Below are positions 1 to 6,531 of a stretch of 7,998 nt of DNA, in pieces (within the stretch, counting starts at the first letter, position 1; every line of letters starts with the position of its first letter). The notes under the pieces were generated by a model. The model ran no database searches and was not told where the DNA came from. It saw nothing but the letters and a program-made list of their open reading frames with translations. The stretch covers positions 1 to 7,998 of the forward strand of contig JAUYMV010000043.1 in assembly GCA_030698645.1 (NCBI GenBank), written 5' to 3'. A program made the position numbers and the translations under genes. The DNA comes from Mesorhizobium sp. (lineage in GTDB: Bacteria; Pseudomonadota; Alphaproteobacteria; Rhizobiales; Rhizobiaceae).

Positions 1-137
1 ACATTGGTGGCGCCGATATTGCCCGAGCCGATGCTTCTGACGTCGCCGAGTCCGGCGGCGCGGGTGAGAAGCAGGCCGAAGGGGATCGAACCCAGGAGAT
101 AGCCAAAGGCAAGGGCGATGATCGGGGCGTAGGTCAT
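1..137 (-). CDS. plsY: Glycerol-3-phosphate acyltransferase PlsY, N-terminal part (cut by window edge)
   Basis: PlsY is an inner-membrane enzyme that transfers the acyl group of acyl phosphate to glycerol-3-phosphate, the first acylation of phospholipid synthesis. Only the first 45 codons are present; the gene runs off the left edge. The start is the ATG at 137-135, preceded by GGGAG at 142-146 with a 4-nt spacer. Residues 6-25 form a hydrophobic first membrane helix containing GSIPFG (16-21), and residues 37-45 read GSGNIGATN, the conserved first substrate-binding motif of the family. It lies 89 bp downstream of pyrC on the same strand with no obvious terminator between them, so cotranscription with pyrBC is likely. 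Seeing the helix and the signature motif together makes the identification firm despite truncation. Confidence 0.93.
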   Translation of the reverse strand, partial: MTYAPIIALAFGYLLGSIPFGLLLTRAAGLGDVRSIGSGNIGATN

Positions 138-226
138 GCGGCTCCCGCGTCGAATGAGCCGATCGGAAAACCGAAGGTGGCTGAGGATGGCAACGTAGAA
201 CGCAGCATTGGTCGCGCTCGCGAAAA

Positions 227-1513
227 TCAGATGGAGAAGACTGTGCGGCCCGCGACCAGCGTTTGCAAGACCCGGCCCTGCAGCCTGGCGCCCTCGAAGC
301 AGGTGTTCTTGGAGCGCGAGCGGATGTCGGCCTCGCGCACGATCCACGGCTCGTCGAGATCGACCACGATCAGGTCGGCGGGCGCGCCCGGCGTCAACGA
401 TCCGCCGGGCAGGCCGAAGATGCGCGCCGGTCCGCTCGACAGGATCTCGGCAACCCGCAGCAGGGACAGATCGCCATTGTGATAGAGCCGCAGCGTCACG
501 GCGAGCAGCGTTTCCAGGCCGATCGCGCCGGCGGCGGCGTCGGCGAAGGGCAGTCGCTTGGTGTCGACGTCCTGCGGATCGTGCGACGAGACGACGAGAT
601 CGATGGCGCCGTCGCGCAGCGCCTCGATCATCGCCAGCCGGTCCTCCTCGGCGCGCAGCGGCGGGGCGAGGCGGAAGAAGGTGCGGTATTCGCCGACGTC
701 GTTCTCGTTCAGCGCGAGATTGTGGATGGCGACGCCGGCGGTGACATTGGCGCCATCGTCCCTGGCGCGGCGGATCGCGGCTGCCGAGGCGGAGGTCGAA
801 ATCTTCGCCGCGTGATAGGCGCCGCCGGTCAGCCGCGCCAGCATCAGGTCGCGCTCCAGCGGAATGGCCTCCGCCTCGCGCGGAATTCCGGGCAGGCCGA
901 GCCAGCTTGCGTAGAGGCCCTCATTCATGACGCCGCCCGCGCCGAGATCGCGGTCCTGCGTCTCGTGCGCGATGACGGCGCCGAAGTCGCGCGCATAGGT
1001 CAGCGCCCGGCGCATGACGAGCGCGCTGGCAATCGTGTGGCGGCCCTCGGTGAAAGCGACCGCGCCGGCTTCCCTGAGCAGGCCGAACTCGGTCATCTCG
1101 TGGCCGTGCAGGCCCTTGGTGACGGCGGCGGCGGGATAGATGTGGACGTCGGAGGTGTCGCGCGCCGTACGCTGCACGAACTCGACCAGCGCCACGTTAT
1201 CGATGACCGGATCTGTGTCCGGCATCATGACCAGCGAGGTCACGCCGCCGGACGCCGCCGCGACGCTGGCCGATGCGATCGTCTCGCGGTGCTCGCCGCC
1301 CGGTTCGCCGATGAAGACGCGCGCGTCGATCAGGCCGGGCATGACCGCCTTGCCGGCGCAATCGACGACTTCGGCGCCGTGCGGAATGCCCTGGTTGTAC
1401 GCCGCGGCGCCCGCCGCAAGGATCGTCGCTCCGGAAACGATGACCGAACCCTGTTCGTCCAGCCCGCGCGCGGGATCGATCACGCGCGCATTGGTGAAGA
1501 CGGTGACGCTCAT
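227..1513 (-). CDS. pyrC: Dihydroorotase homologue PyrC, probably catalytically inactive (pseudo-dihydroorotase)
   Basis: A 428-residue protein of the class I dihydroorotase/amidohydrolase family, normal in length, with the MPGLID lead-in (58-63), PPLR (284-287), GLET (332-335) and a C-terminal [10 protein letters not shown] segment (378-387). The active-site ligands are largely gone. The D-x-H-x-H motif reads D63-A-R65-V-F67; the usual FSDDG bridge region reads FTEG (154-157); the metal histidine of the H-I-S motif is K237 (KIST); the catalytic TDHAPH reads SSHDPQ (309-314), with Ser310 where Asp belongs. Only H183 survives. By comparison with Pseudomonas PyrC', which lacks activity but is needed for aspartate carbamoyltransferase assembly, I infer a structural partner for PyrB. 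The active dihydroorotase must then be encoded elsewhere. Its ATG overlaps the pyrB stop (ATGA), indicating translational coupling. Annotation pipelines would normally call this dihydroorotase. Confidence 0.93.
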   Translation of the reverse strand: MSVTVFTNARVIDPARGLDEQGSVIVSGATILAAGAAAYNQGIPHGAEVVDCAGKAVMPGLIDARVFIGEPGGEHRETIASASVAAASGGVTSLVMMPDTDPVIDNVALVEFVQRTARDTSDVHIYPAAAVTKGLHGHEMTEFGLLREAGAVAFTEGRHTIASALVMRRALTYARDFGAVIAHETQDRDLGAGGVMNEGLYASWLGLPGIPREAEAIPLERDLMLARLTGGAYHAAKISTSASAAAIRRARDDGANVTAGVAIHNLALNENDVGEYRTFFRLAPPLRAEEDRLAMIEALRDGAIDLVVSSHDPQDVDTKRLPFADAAAGAIGLETLLAVTLRLYHNGDLSLLRVAEILSSGPARIFGLPGGSLTPGAPADLIVVDLDEPWIVREADIRSRSKNTCFEGARLQGRVLQTLVAGRTVFSI

Positions 1514-2475
1514 GCCGCGCGGCCTTCGGCGTTGCGGCGCGGATCGAGCAGGGCCTCCATCACCGCCATGCGGACGGCGACGCCCATCTCGACCTGCTCC
1601 TGGATGACGCTCTGCGGCCCGTCGGCGATTTCCGACGCGATCTCGACGCCGCGGTTCATCGGGCCGGGATGCATCACCAGCGCGCCTTCGTTGGCGGCTT
1701 TCAGCTTTTCGGCGTCGAGGCCGAAATAGCGGAAATACTCGCGCACCGAGGGCACGAAGGCGCCCTCCATGCGCTCGCGCTGCAGGCGCAGCATCATGAC
1801 GACGTCGGCGCCCTTCAGCCCGTCCGCCATGTTGCGGAAAACTTCGACGCCCATGCTGGCGATGCCGGCCGGCAGCAGCGTCGACGGGGCGATGGCGCGC
1901 ACGCGCACGCCCATCGCGTTCAAGAGGATGATGTTGGACCGCGCGACGCGCGAATGCAGGATGTCGCCGCAGATCGCGACGGTCAGCTGGTGCAGCGGAC
2001 CCTTGGCGCGGCGGATGGTGAGCGCGTCGAGCAGCGCCTGCGTCGGGTGCTCGTGCGCGCCGTCGCCGGCATTGACCACCGAACAGGCGACCTTCTGCGC
2101 GAGCAGGGCTGCGGCGCCCGCCGAGGAGTGGCGGATGATGAGGATGTCCGGCCGCATCGCGTTCAGCGTCATCGCGGTGTCGATCAGCGTCTCGCCCTTC
2201 TTCACCGACGAGCTCGCCACCGACATGTTCATGACGTCGGCGCCGAGCCGCTTGCCGGCGAGCTCGAAGGAGGACTGCGTGCGGGTCGACGCCTCGTAGA
2301 AGAGGTTGATCTGGGTGCGCCCGCGCAGAGTGCTCGACTTCTTCTCGGGCTGCCGCGACAGGGCTACGGCGCTGTCGGCGCGGTCGAGCAGCATCTCGAT
2401 GTCGGCCGGCGACAGCCCGTTGATCCCCAGCAGATGGCGGTGCGGATAAAGCGGCTGGGCTGGGGCGGCGGTCAT
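1510..2475 (-). CDS. pyrB: Aspartate carbamoyltransferase catalytic subunit
   Basis: A 321-residue protein of normal length for the catalytic chain, which condenses carbamoyl phosphate with aspartate to form carbamoyl aspartate, the second step of de novo pyrimidine synthesis in the cytosol. Carbamoyl-phosphate site residues are visible: STRT at 63-66 within [13 protein letters not shown], the mobile loop SSSVKKGET (88-96) with its lysine, R115-H116, and HPTQALLD (143-150). The aspartate domain shows the RLQRERM-type segment (230-236) and MHPGPMNRG (268-276). All active-site residues expected appear intact. It is first in the minus-strand operon and overlaps pyrC by 4 nt. No good Shine-Dalgarno precedes the ATG, and the promoter lies immediately upstream. 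No pyrI regulatory gene is present; in class A transcarbamoylases a dihydroorotase-like chain is the partner, which fits this arrangement. Confidence 0.97.
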   Translation of the reverse strand: MTAAPAQPLYPHRHLLGINGLSPADIEMLLDRADSAVALSRQPEKKSSTLRGRTQINLFYEASTRTQSSFELAGKRLGADVMNMSVASSSVKKGETLIDTAMTLNAMRPDILIIRHSSAGAAALLAQKVACSVVNAGDGAHEHPTQALLDALTIRRAKGPLHQLTVAICGDILHSRVARSNIILLNAMGVRVRAIAPSTLLPAGIASMGVEVFRNMADGLKGADVVMMLRLQRERMEGAFVPSVREYFRYFGLDAEKLKAANEGALVMHPGPMNRGVEIASEIADGPQSVIQEQVEMGVAVRMAVMEALLDPRRNAEGRAA

Positions 2476-2487
2476 CTTAAAGCGGTG

Positions 2488-2516
2488 CTATAGAAGGGGC
2501 GGGAACCTGCGGCAAG
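2488..2516 (-). promoter_or_regulatory. Candidate sigma-70 promoter of the pyrB-pyrC-plsY operon
   Basis: Read on the minus strand, CTTGCC (2516-2511) and CTATAG (2493-2488) are separated by exactly 17 nt. This fits the rhizobial housekeeping pattern CTTGAC-N17-CTATAT with one mismatch in each hexamer. Transcription would begin near 2481, only about 6 nt before the pyrB ATG at 2475. The match is by eye; no other promoter of comparable quality is seen in the 140-bp spacer shared with aidB. Confidence 0.6.
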
Positions 2517-2605
2517 CGCCGTCGGCGGTTTCCACGGGATTTTCGCGCGCGCTTGCGATGGACTCGCGTTATAGCTGGCGCTGTCAGGGAGCCATTGCTT
2601 GCCGC

Positions 2606-2609
2606 GGAG
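2606..2609 (+). promoter_or_regulatory. Ribosome binding site deciding the TTG start of aidB
   Basis: GGAG lies 6 nt before the TTG at 2616. An upstream in-frame TTG at 2553 has no Shine-Dalgarno, and the in-frame TTG at 2595 is only 3 nt from GGGAG (2587-2591). The 2616 start also gives a protein whose length and N-terminus fit the AidB family. Confidence 0.7.
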
Positions 2610-2615
2610 ACGATT

Positions 2616-4244
2616 TTGAACCACGACGTGACCAACCAGCCGCCCCCGCTCGCCGGATCGAACGCCTGGCGCGGCGACCCGCTGCTGATGCAGCTGTCGC
2701 AGGGCTTTTCCGAACCGGCGCGCAAGGACATCGACCTGATCGGCCGCTTCGTGCTGACGCCGGAGGCGCAGGATCTGGCCAGGCTTGCCAACACCGAGAC
2801 GCCGAAGCTGAAATCGCACGACCGGCAGGGCAGGCGGCTCGACTTCGTCGAGTTCCACCCGGCTTATCACGCGCTGATGCGGCGCTCGGTCGCCAACGGG
2901 CTGCACTGCTCGATCTGGGAGAACGGCGAGGCGGAGACGGGCAAGCGCCACCAGGTGCGCGCGGCGAAGTTCTACCTCACGTCGGAACTGGAATGCGGCC
3001 ACCTCTGCCCGATCACCATGACCAGCGCCTCGCTCGCCGCCCTGATGGCGGCGCCAAAACTGTTTCGCGAATGGGCGCCGCGCGTCACCACGCGCAAATA
3101 CGACCAGACCTCCAAGGCGCCGGTGGAAAAGGCCGGCCTGACGCTCGGCATGGGCATGACCGAGAAGCAGGGCGGCACGGACGTGCGCGCCAACACGACG
3201 AAGGCGGAGAAGGCCGGCAGCGGCTTCTACCGGCTGACCGGCCACAAATGGTTCATGTCGGCGCCGATGTCGGATGCGTTCCTCATGCTGGCGCAGGCCG
3301 GCGAGGGGCTGTCGTGCTTCCTCGTGCCGCGCATGCTCGGCGACGGCACCGGCAACGGGCTCAGCTTCCAGCGCCTGAAGGACAAGCTCGGCAACCGCTC
3401 GAACGCCTCGTCCGAAGTCGAGTTCAACGGCGCGCTCGGCGAAATGGTTGGCGAGCCGGGCGCCGGCGTGAAGACCATCATGGACATGGTGACGCTGACC
3501 CGGCTCGACTGCGCGCTGGCGTCCTCGGGGCTGATGCGGGCGGGCCTCGCGGAAGCCGTGCACCATACGCGCCACCGAACCGTGTTCGGCGAACGCCTGA
3601 TCGACCAGCCGCTGATGCAGCGCGTGATGGCCGACATGGCGCTCGATGTCGCGGCGGCGACCGCGCTGTCGTTCCGCCTGGCGCGCGCCTTCGACGAGGC
3701 GGCCGACGATCGCGGCGAGGCCTCGTTTGCCCGCGCCATGACGCCGGTGGTGAAATACTGGGTCTGCAAGATCGCGCCGCCGCTGCTCTACGAGGCGATG
3801 GAGTGCCTGGGCGGCAATGGCTATGTCGAGGAGGCGCCGCTGGCGCGCTATTACCGCGAGGCGCCGGTCAACGCCATCTGGGAGGGCTCGGGCAACGTCA
3901 TGGCGCTCGACGTGCTGCGCGTGCTGAAGCGCGGCCCGGCGCTGTTCGACGAGGTGCTGGCCGGCATCGAGCGCGATCTCGGCGCCAGCGGCAAGGGCAC
4001 GACGGCGGTGCTGCGCGCCGCCATGCAGGTGGCGAGCACCGACGAAGGGTCGGCGCGCATCCTGACCGAGCAGCTGGCGCTTTCGGCGGCAGCGGCCGAA
4101 CTGACGCGGCTCGGCGCGGGCCGAATCGCCGACGCCTTCATCGAGACGCGACTCGCCGGTCAATGGCGCGGCACTTACGGCATGCTGGACGGCCGGCACG
4201 ACGCGCGTTCGATCATCGACACGCTCTATCCCGACATGAGCTGA
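2616..4244 (+). CDS. aidB: AidB-type acyl-CoA dehydrogenase-fold flavoprotein
   Basis: With the TTG start at 2616 the product is 542 residues, essentially the length of E. coli AidB (541), and it can be aligned from memory with it over most of its length. Shared blocks are LARLAN (54-59), QGRRLDFVEFHPAYH (71-85), LCPITMT (130-136), GMGMTEKQGG (178-187), GHKWF (209-213), LSCFLVPR (232-239), LKDKLGNRSNAS (254-265), LGGNGY (398-403) and IWEGSGN (421-427). The GMGMTEKQGG and GHKWF blocks and the IWEGSGN glutamate region form the flavin and active-site architecture of the acyl-CoA dehydrogenase superfamily. E. coli AidB is an FAD protein of the adaptive response to alkylating agents that binds DNA; its true substrate is unsettled. 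Here there is no ada or alkB neighbour and no visible Ada-box. The C-terminal 100 residues are net acidic, so DNA binding should not be assumed. It is divergent from pyrB and probably monocistronic. Confidence 0.92.
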   Translation: MNHDVTNQPPPLAGSNAWRGDPLLMQLSQGFSEPARKDIDLIGRFVLTPEAQDLARLANTETPKLKSHDRQGRRLDFVEFHPAYHALMRRSVANGLHCSIWENGEAETGKRHQVRAAKFYLTSELECGHLCPITMTSASLAALMAAPKLFREWAPRVTTRKYDQTSKAPVEKAGLTLGMGMTEKQGGTDVRANTTKAEKAGSGFYRLTGHKWFMSAPMSDAFLMLAQAGEGLSCFLVPRMLGDGTGNGLSFQRLKDKLGNRSNASSEVEFNGALGEMVGEPGAGVKTIMDMVTLTRLDCALASSGLMRAGLAEAVHHTRHRTVFGERLIDQPLMQRVMADMALDVAAATALSFRLARAFDEAADDRGEASFARAMTPVVKYWVCKIAPPLLYEAMECLGGNGYVEEAPLARYYREAPVNAIWEGSGNVMALDVLRVLKRGPALFDEVLAGIERDLGASGKGTTAVLRAAMQVASTDEGSARILTEQLALSAAAAELTRLGAGRIADAFIETRLAGQWRGTYGMLDGRHDARSIIDTLYPDMS

Positions 4245-4300
4245 ATCGCGTCACTGCTGGCCGTTCCGGACCGGCCGCGTCATGGCCGAGGCCACATGGC

Positions 4301-4312
4301 TAACGGCCGTTA
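4301..4312. repeat. 12-bp perfect palindrome upstream of the membrane-protein pair
   Basis: TAACGGCCGTTA is its own reverse complement. It is immediately followed by overlapping TTAAC direct repeats with a 6-bp period (4310-4320). The position, between aidB and the next gene, suits an operator or the base of a small hairpin. No protein can be assigned to it from sequence alone. Confidence 0.6.
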
Positions 4313-4315
4313 ACC

Positions 4316-4331
4316 TTAACAAATGGTTTAC
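4316..4331 (+). promoter_or_regulatory. CtrA-like binding motif
   Basis: TTAA (4316-4319), seven bases, then TTTAC (4327-4331) matches the alphaproteobacterial CtrA consensus TTAA-N7-TTAAC with one mismatch. It lies in an AT-rich patch inside otherwise GC-rich DNA, 55 bp before the start at 4386. CtrA is the essential cell-cycle response regulator in this order. Such short motifs arise by chance, so the call is tentative. Confidence 0.35.
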
Positions 4332-4375
4332 GTTGCACGAGCGGGCGGCAAGGGACAGGGTGACGGCTTGCCAAC

Positions 4376-4380
4376 AGGGG
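4376..4380 (+). promoter_or_regulatory. Ribosome binding site deciding the start at 4386
   Basis: AGGGG lies 5 nt before the ATG at 4386. The in-frame ATG at 4323 has no Shine-Dalgarno, overlaps the CtrA-like motif, and would add 21 residues of non-hydrophobic Gly/Lys-rich sequence ahead of the first helix. The shorter form is preferred. Confidence 0.7.
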
Positions 4381-4385
4381 TCAAG

Positions 4386-4943
4386 ATGCGGCTGTTCCTG
4401 ACATATGTGCTGCCCTTCCACTGGATGATGGTCTTCGCGCTGTTGGCGGGGCTGGCCGGTTCCGGCGATTCCGGCATGCAGACCGCGCTTTTGACGCTCG
4501 GCGCCTCGGCGCCCGGATTTGACGCCGGTTCGCCAACCGGCAACCTGCTGTCGACGGTGTTTGCGACCGGCTTCGGCTTCGTGGCGGCGCTGTTCCTGTG
4601 GTCGCTTGTCACGGCGGCGGTCGGCGACGCGGAGTTTCCCGGTCCGATCGACGAGGTGTCCGGGCTTGCCTTCGCCGGCGGCATCGCCGCGATGAGCGCG
4701 CTCGTCCTGTTCGGCGCGTTCAGGCCGATCGACGGGCTCTTCCAGGCCGCCGCGTTCCAGGTCGCGGCACTTGGAGCCTCCTATGTCGCGGTGCATGCGC
4801 AACGTCGCGCAGCGTCCCTCCATACCATCGTCGAGGGCGACGACCTTCGCGCCGCCGCCCGCCTGATGGCCGCGGGCGCGGCCCATTCATCCATGCTGTC
4901 CCGGCTGTCCGGCCGGAACGAAGACCGCGACGGAGCCTATTGA
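4386..4943 (+). CDS. Hypothetical four-helix inner-membrane protein
   Basis: A 185-residue protein that I cannot assign to a named family. Four hydrophobic stretches are visible, at about residues 4-25, 54-79, 91-113 and 117-136, so an integral inner-membrane protein is likely. The loop after helix 1 is Gly/Ser-rich (26-52). The loop between helices 2 and 3 carries the acidic DAEFPGPIDE (81-90). The tail (137-185) is hydrophilic, with RR at 140-141 and a predicted short helix around 150-163, and is probably cytoplasmic. It has no enzyme motif. Its stop overlaps the next start as TGATG, so the two products are probably made together. The start at 4386 is chosen for its AGGGG site. An N-terminally longer version from 4323 is possible but unlikely. 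Confidence 0.82.
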   Translation: MRLFLTYVLPFHWMMVFALLAGLAGSGDSGMQTALLTLGASAPGFDAGSPTGNLLSTVFATGFGFVAALFLWSLVTAAVGDAEFPGPIDEVSGLAFAGGIAAMSALVLFGAFRPIDGLFQAAAFQVAALGASYVAVHAQRRAASLHTIVEGDDLRAAARLMAAGAAHSSMLSRLSGRNEDRDGAY

Positions 4944-5281
4944 TGCGCTATCTCCTGATCTTCTGGGCCGCGCCGATGGGCTTCTTCTGGGGCTGGTTCT
5001 TCCTGTCGGCCAACGACATCAATTTCGGCTCGATCTATCTGAGCCGCGCGCTGCACGAGCTGGTCTTCGAACTCTACGGCCAGATGCTCGGCATGGATCC
5101 GGCGACGATCCCGTGGCTGGTCGCCAAGGCCTGCGTCTTCGACACGCTGCTGATTGCCGGCATCTTCGCCTTCCGCAGGCGCGCCCAGCTCCGCGTCTGG
5201 TTCGCAGGCCAGCGCGCGCGCCACTTCCCGCCGCGCATCAGCGCAGCTGACGCAGCCGGTCGAGCACCCCTTGAAGGATGA
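4943..5281 (+). CDS. Small conserved membrane protein of unknown function (DUF6105-like)
   Basis: The 112-residue product has two hydrophobic segments, about residues 2-22 (rich in Phe and Trp) and 58-76, the second followed by a basic FRRRAQLR stop-transfer (76-83). The central stretch [21 protein letters not shown], at about 22-42, is polar and looks like a conserved core. It resembles small rhizobial proteins I recall annotated as DUF6105; this is from memory and unchecked. Start ATG 4943 shares its A with the upstream TGA, and GGAG (4932-4935) sits 7 nt before it, so it is translationally coupled to the four-helix protein. The C-terminal tail from about residue 98 is encoded in DNA that also encodes the end of ruvX on the other strand, so the tail may be poorly conserved. 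Function unknown. Confidence 0.82.
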   Translation: MRYLLIFWAAPMGFFWGWFFLSANDINFGSIYLSRALHELVFELYGQMLGMDPATIPWLVAKACVFDTLLIAGIFAFRRRAQLRVWFAGQRARHFPPRISAADAAGRAPLEG

Positions 5282-5705
5282 AGGCGGCGGCGGCGGAGTC
5301 GATCTTGGTCGCCCGACGCTTGCGTGAAAAATCCATCTCGATCAGAGTCCGCTCGGCGGCGACCGTCGACAGGCGCTCGTCCCAGAAGACCAGCGGCAGA
5401 TCGGTCAGCCGTTCCAGATTGCGCGCAAACGCCCGGCTGGCCTGAGCGCGCGGGCCTTCGCTGCCATCCATGTTGACCGGCAGGCCGATCGCCAGCGCGC
5501 CCGCCTTCTCCTTCGCCAGCGCCTCCAGAAGCGACGCCGCGTCGATGCCAAACTTGCGCCGCGCGATGACGGGGCGGGGATGGGCAAAGGACAGGCCGCG
5601 GTCCGATACGGCGAGGCCGATCGTCTTGGTGCCGGGATCGATCGCGGCGACGGGTACGCCTTCGGGCAGGCTGCGGGCAAGGTCTTCGAGGCTGAGGATC
5701 GTCAC
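5238..5705 (-). CDS. ruvX: Pre-16S rRNA-processing nuclease / Holliday-junction-resolvase-like protein RuvX (YqgF)
   Basis: A 155-residue RNase H-fold protein of typical length. YqgF/RuvX proteins are associated with maturation of the 16S rRNA 5' end, and older annotations call them putative Holliday junction resolvases. Family motifs are intact: [15 protein letters not shown] (21-35) with the first acidic residue D23, [11 protein letters not shown] (74-84), WDERLST (108-114), and [12 protein letters not shown] (135-146) with D136 as the last catalytic acid. The start is GTG at 5705-5703; the upstream Shine-Dalgarno is weak (AGG about 11 nt away). It is transcribed convergently with the small membrane protein gene, sharing 44 bp at their ends, and divergently from the UPF0173 hydrolase. 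Confidence 0.96.
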   Translation of the reverse strand: MTILSLEDLARSLPEGVPVAAIDPGTKTIGLAVSDRGLSFAHPRPVIARRKFGIDAASLLEALAKEKAGALAIGLPVNMDGSEGPRAQASRAFARNLERLTDLPLVFWDERLSTVAAERTLIEMDFSRKRRATKIDSAAAAFILQGVLDRLRQLR

Positions 5706-5729
5706 GGTTGATTTTGCCTGACAGGGCCT

Positions 5730-5757
5730 TTCGACGAAGGCGCGCCGCGTTCTATCT
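5730..5757 (+). promoter_or_regulatory. Candidate promoter of the UPF0173 hydrolase gene
   Basis: TTCGAC (5730-5735) and CTATCT (5752-5757) are 16 nt apart, a fair match to the alphaproteobacterial housekeeping pattern. Transcription would begin near 5764, giving a leader of about 27 nt that contains the GAGGA site (5776-5780). The -35 lies in the inverted repeat TTCGACGAA (5730-5738). A weaker opposing promoter for ruvX, CTTCGT-N17-CAAAAT on the minus strand, would use the same repeat. Confidence 0.4.
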
Positions 5758-5790
5758 TGGGTGCATCATAAAGGCGAGGAACACGCAACC

Positions 5791-6498
5791 ATGAAACTGA
5801 CCTGGCATGGCCATTCCGCATTCAGCGTCGAGACGGGGGCCGCGAAAATCCTCATCGATCCGTTCATCTCCGGCAATCCGTCGGCGAAGCAGGGTTGGGA
5901 GGCGGTCGCCGAAGGGGCGACCCACGTGCTCCTGACGCACGGCCATGACGACCATGTCGGCGACGCGGCGGCGATCTGCAAGGCGACGGGCGCCATGCTG
6001 GTGGCCAATTTCGAGATCTGCATGTATCTCGTCGGCAAGGGCGTCGACGGATCGAAAATCAATCCGGGCAATACCGGCGGAACGGTCGATTGCGGCGGCT
6101 TCACCACGACGTTCGTGCAGGCGCTGCATTCGTCGTCGGCCGGCGGCGAGGGCGGCAAGAACACCTATCTCGGCAATCCGCTCGGGCTGGTGCTGCATTT
6201 CCCGGATGCGCCGACGCTCTACCACATGGGCGACACCGACATCTTTTCCGACATGGCGCTGATCAACGAGTTGCACGAGCCGAAGATCGGCCTGGTGCCG
6301 ATCGGCGACCGCTTCACCATGGGTGGCGCGGTGGCGGCACTTGCCTGCCAGCGCTTCTTCAAGTTCGATACGGTGGTTCCGATCCACTACGCGTCGTTCT
6401 CGATGCTGGACCAGAATGCCGACAGGTTCGTCGAAGCCATGCATGGCTCGCAGACAAGGGTCATCGTGCCGAAGGTCGGGTCGGCCGTCGAAATCTGA
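5791..6498 (+). CDS. UPF0173 family metal-dependent hydrolase (metallo-beta-lactamase fold)
   Basis: A 235-residue protein that fits the UPF0173 family in length and sequence from the first residues, [11 protein letters not shown]. The zinc-binding signature HGHDDH is at 50-55. Further metal ligands expected of the fold are H113 (ALHSSS), D148 in MGDTD (146-150) and H199 in PIHYASF (197-203). All look intact, so the enzyme is probably active. Its substrate is unknown; related UlaG-type enzymes act on sugar-phosphate lactones, but that should not be transferred. The ATG at 5791 has GAGGA 10 nt upstream and matches the family N-terminus. An in-frame GTG at 5761 would add ten residues before the conserved start and overlap the likely transcription start. 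It is followed 33 nt later by the small exported protein, probably on the same transcript. Confidence 0.95.
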   Translation: MKLTWHGHSAFSVETGAAKILIDPFISGNPSAKQGWEAVAEGATHVLLTHGHDDHVGDAAAICKATGAMLVANFEICMYLVGKGVDGSKINPGNTGGTVDCGGFTTTFVQALHSSSAGGEGGKNTYLGNPLGLVLHFPDAPTLYHMGDTDIFSDMALINELHEPKIGLVPIGDRFTMGGAVAALACQRFFKFDTVVPIHYASFSMLDQNADRFVEAMHGSQTRVIVPKVGSAVEI

Positions 6499-6531
6499 TA
6501 CGACAGCAAAGCCAGAGAGGAGACTGACGTG

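Noticed and set aside
138..226. Small hairpin (TCGG-AAAA-CCGA) in the pyrC-plsY spacer as a terminator
   Set aside because: The stem is only 4 bp and no T-run follows on the minus strand; the spacer is more likely just a gap inside the operon.
263..1729. Long plus-strand open frame across pyrC and the end of pyrB (488 codons)
   Set aside because: It is the antisense shadow of two well-supported genes, with no recognisable domain and a composition dominated by Arg, Gly and Ala.
2569..2574. TTATAG considered as an aidB -10 element
   Set aside because: No acceptable -35 exists 16-18 nt upstream (the sequence there is a GC run), so no aidB promoter is called.
2472..4199. A very long open frame antisense to aidB (minus strand, 575 codons)
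   Set aside because: The product is an Arg/His/Ala-rich, low-complexity-like sequence without motifs, typical of the mirror frame of a GC-rich gene. The plus strand encodes a clear AidB over the same stretch.
4259..4276. Imperfect inverted repeat just after aidB (GGCCG and CGGCC arms around TCCGGA) considered as a terminator
   Set aside because: It has a mismatch in the stem and no T-run on the plus strand. GC-rich inverted repeats of this size are common by chance here.
2558..4303. Overlapping same-strand open frame offset from aidB (581 codons)
   Set aside because: It is Arg/Gly/Ala-rich with no motif, and the aidB frame beside it carries every family signature.
4323..4385. Upstream ATG at 4323 as the start of the four-helix membrane protein
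   Set aside because: No ribosome binding site; it overlaps the putative regulatory motif; the ATG at 4386 has AGGGG at ideal spacing and begins directly before the first helix.
5761..5790. GTG at 5761 as the start of the UPF0173 gene
   Set aside because: The family begins at the [11 protein letters not shown] segment, a Shine-Dalgarno lies between the two candidates, and 5761 is at or before the predicted transcription start.
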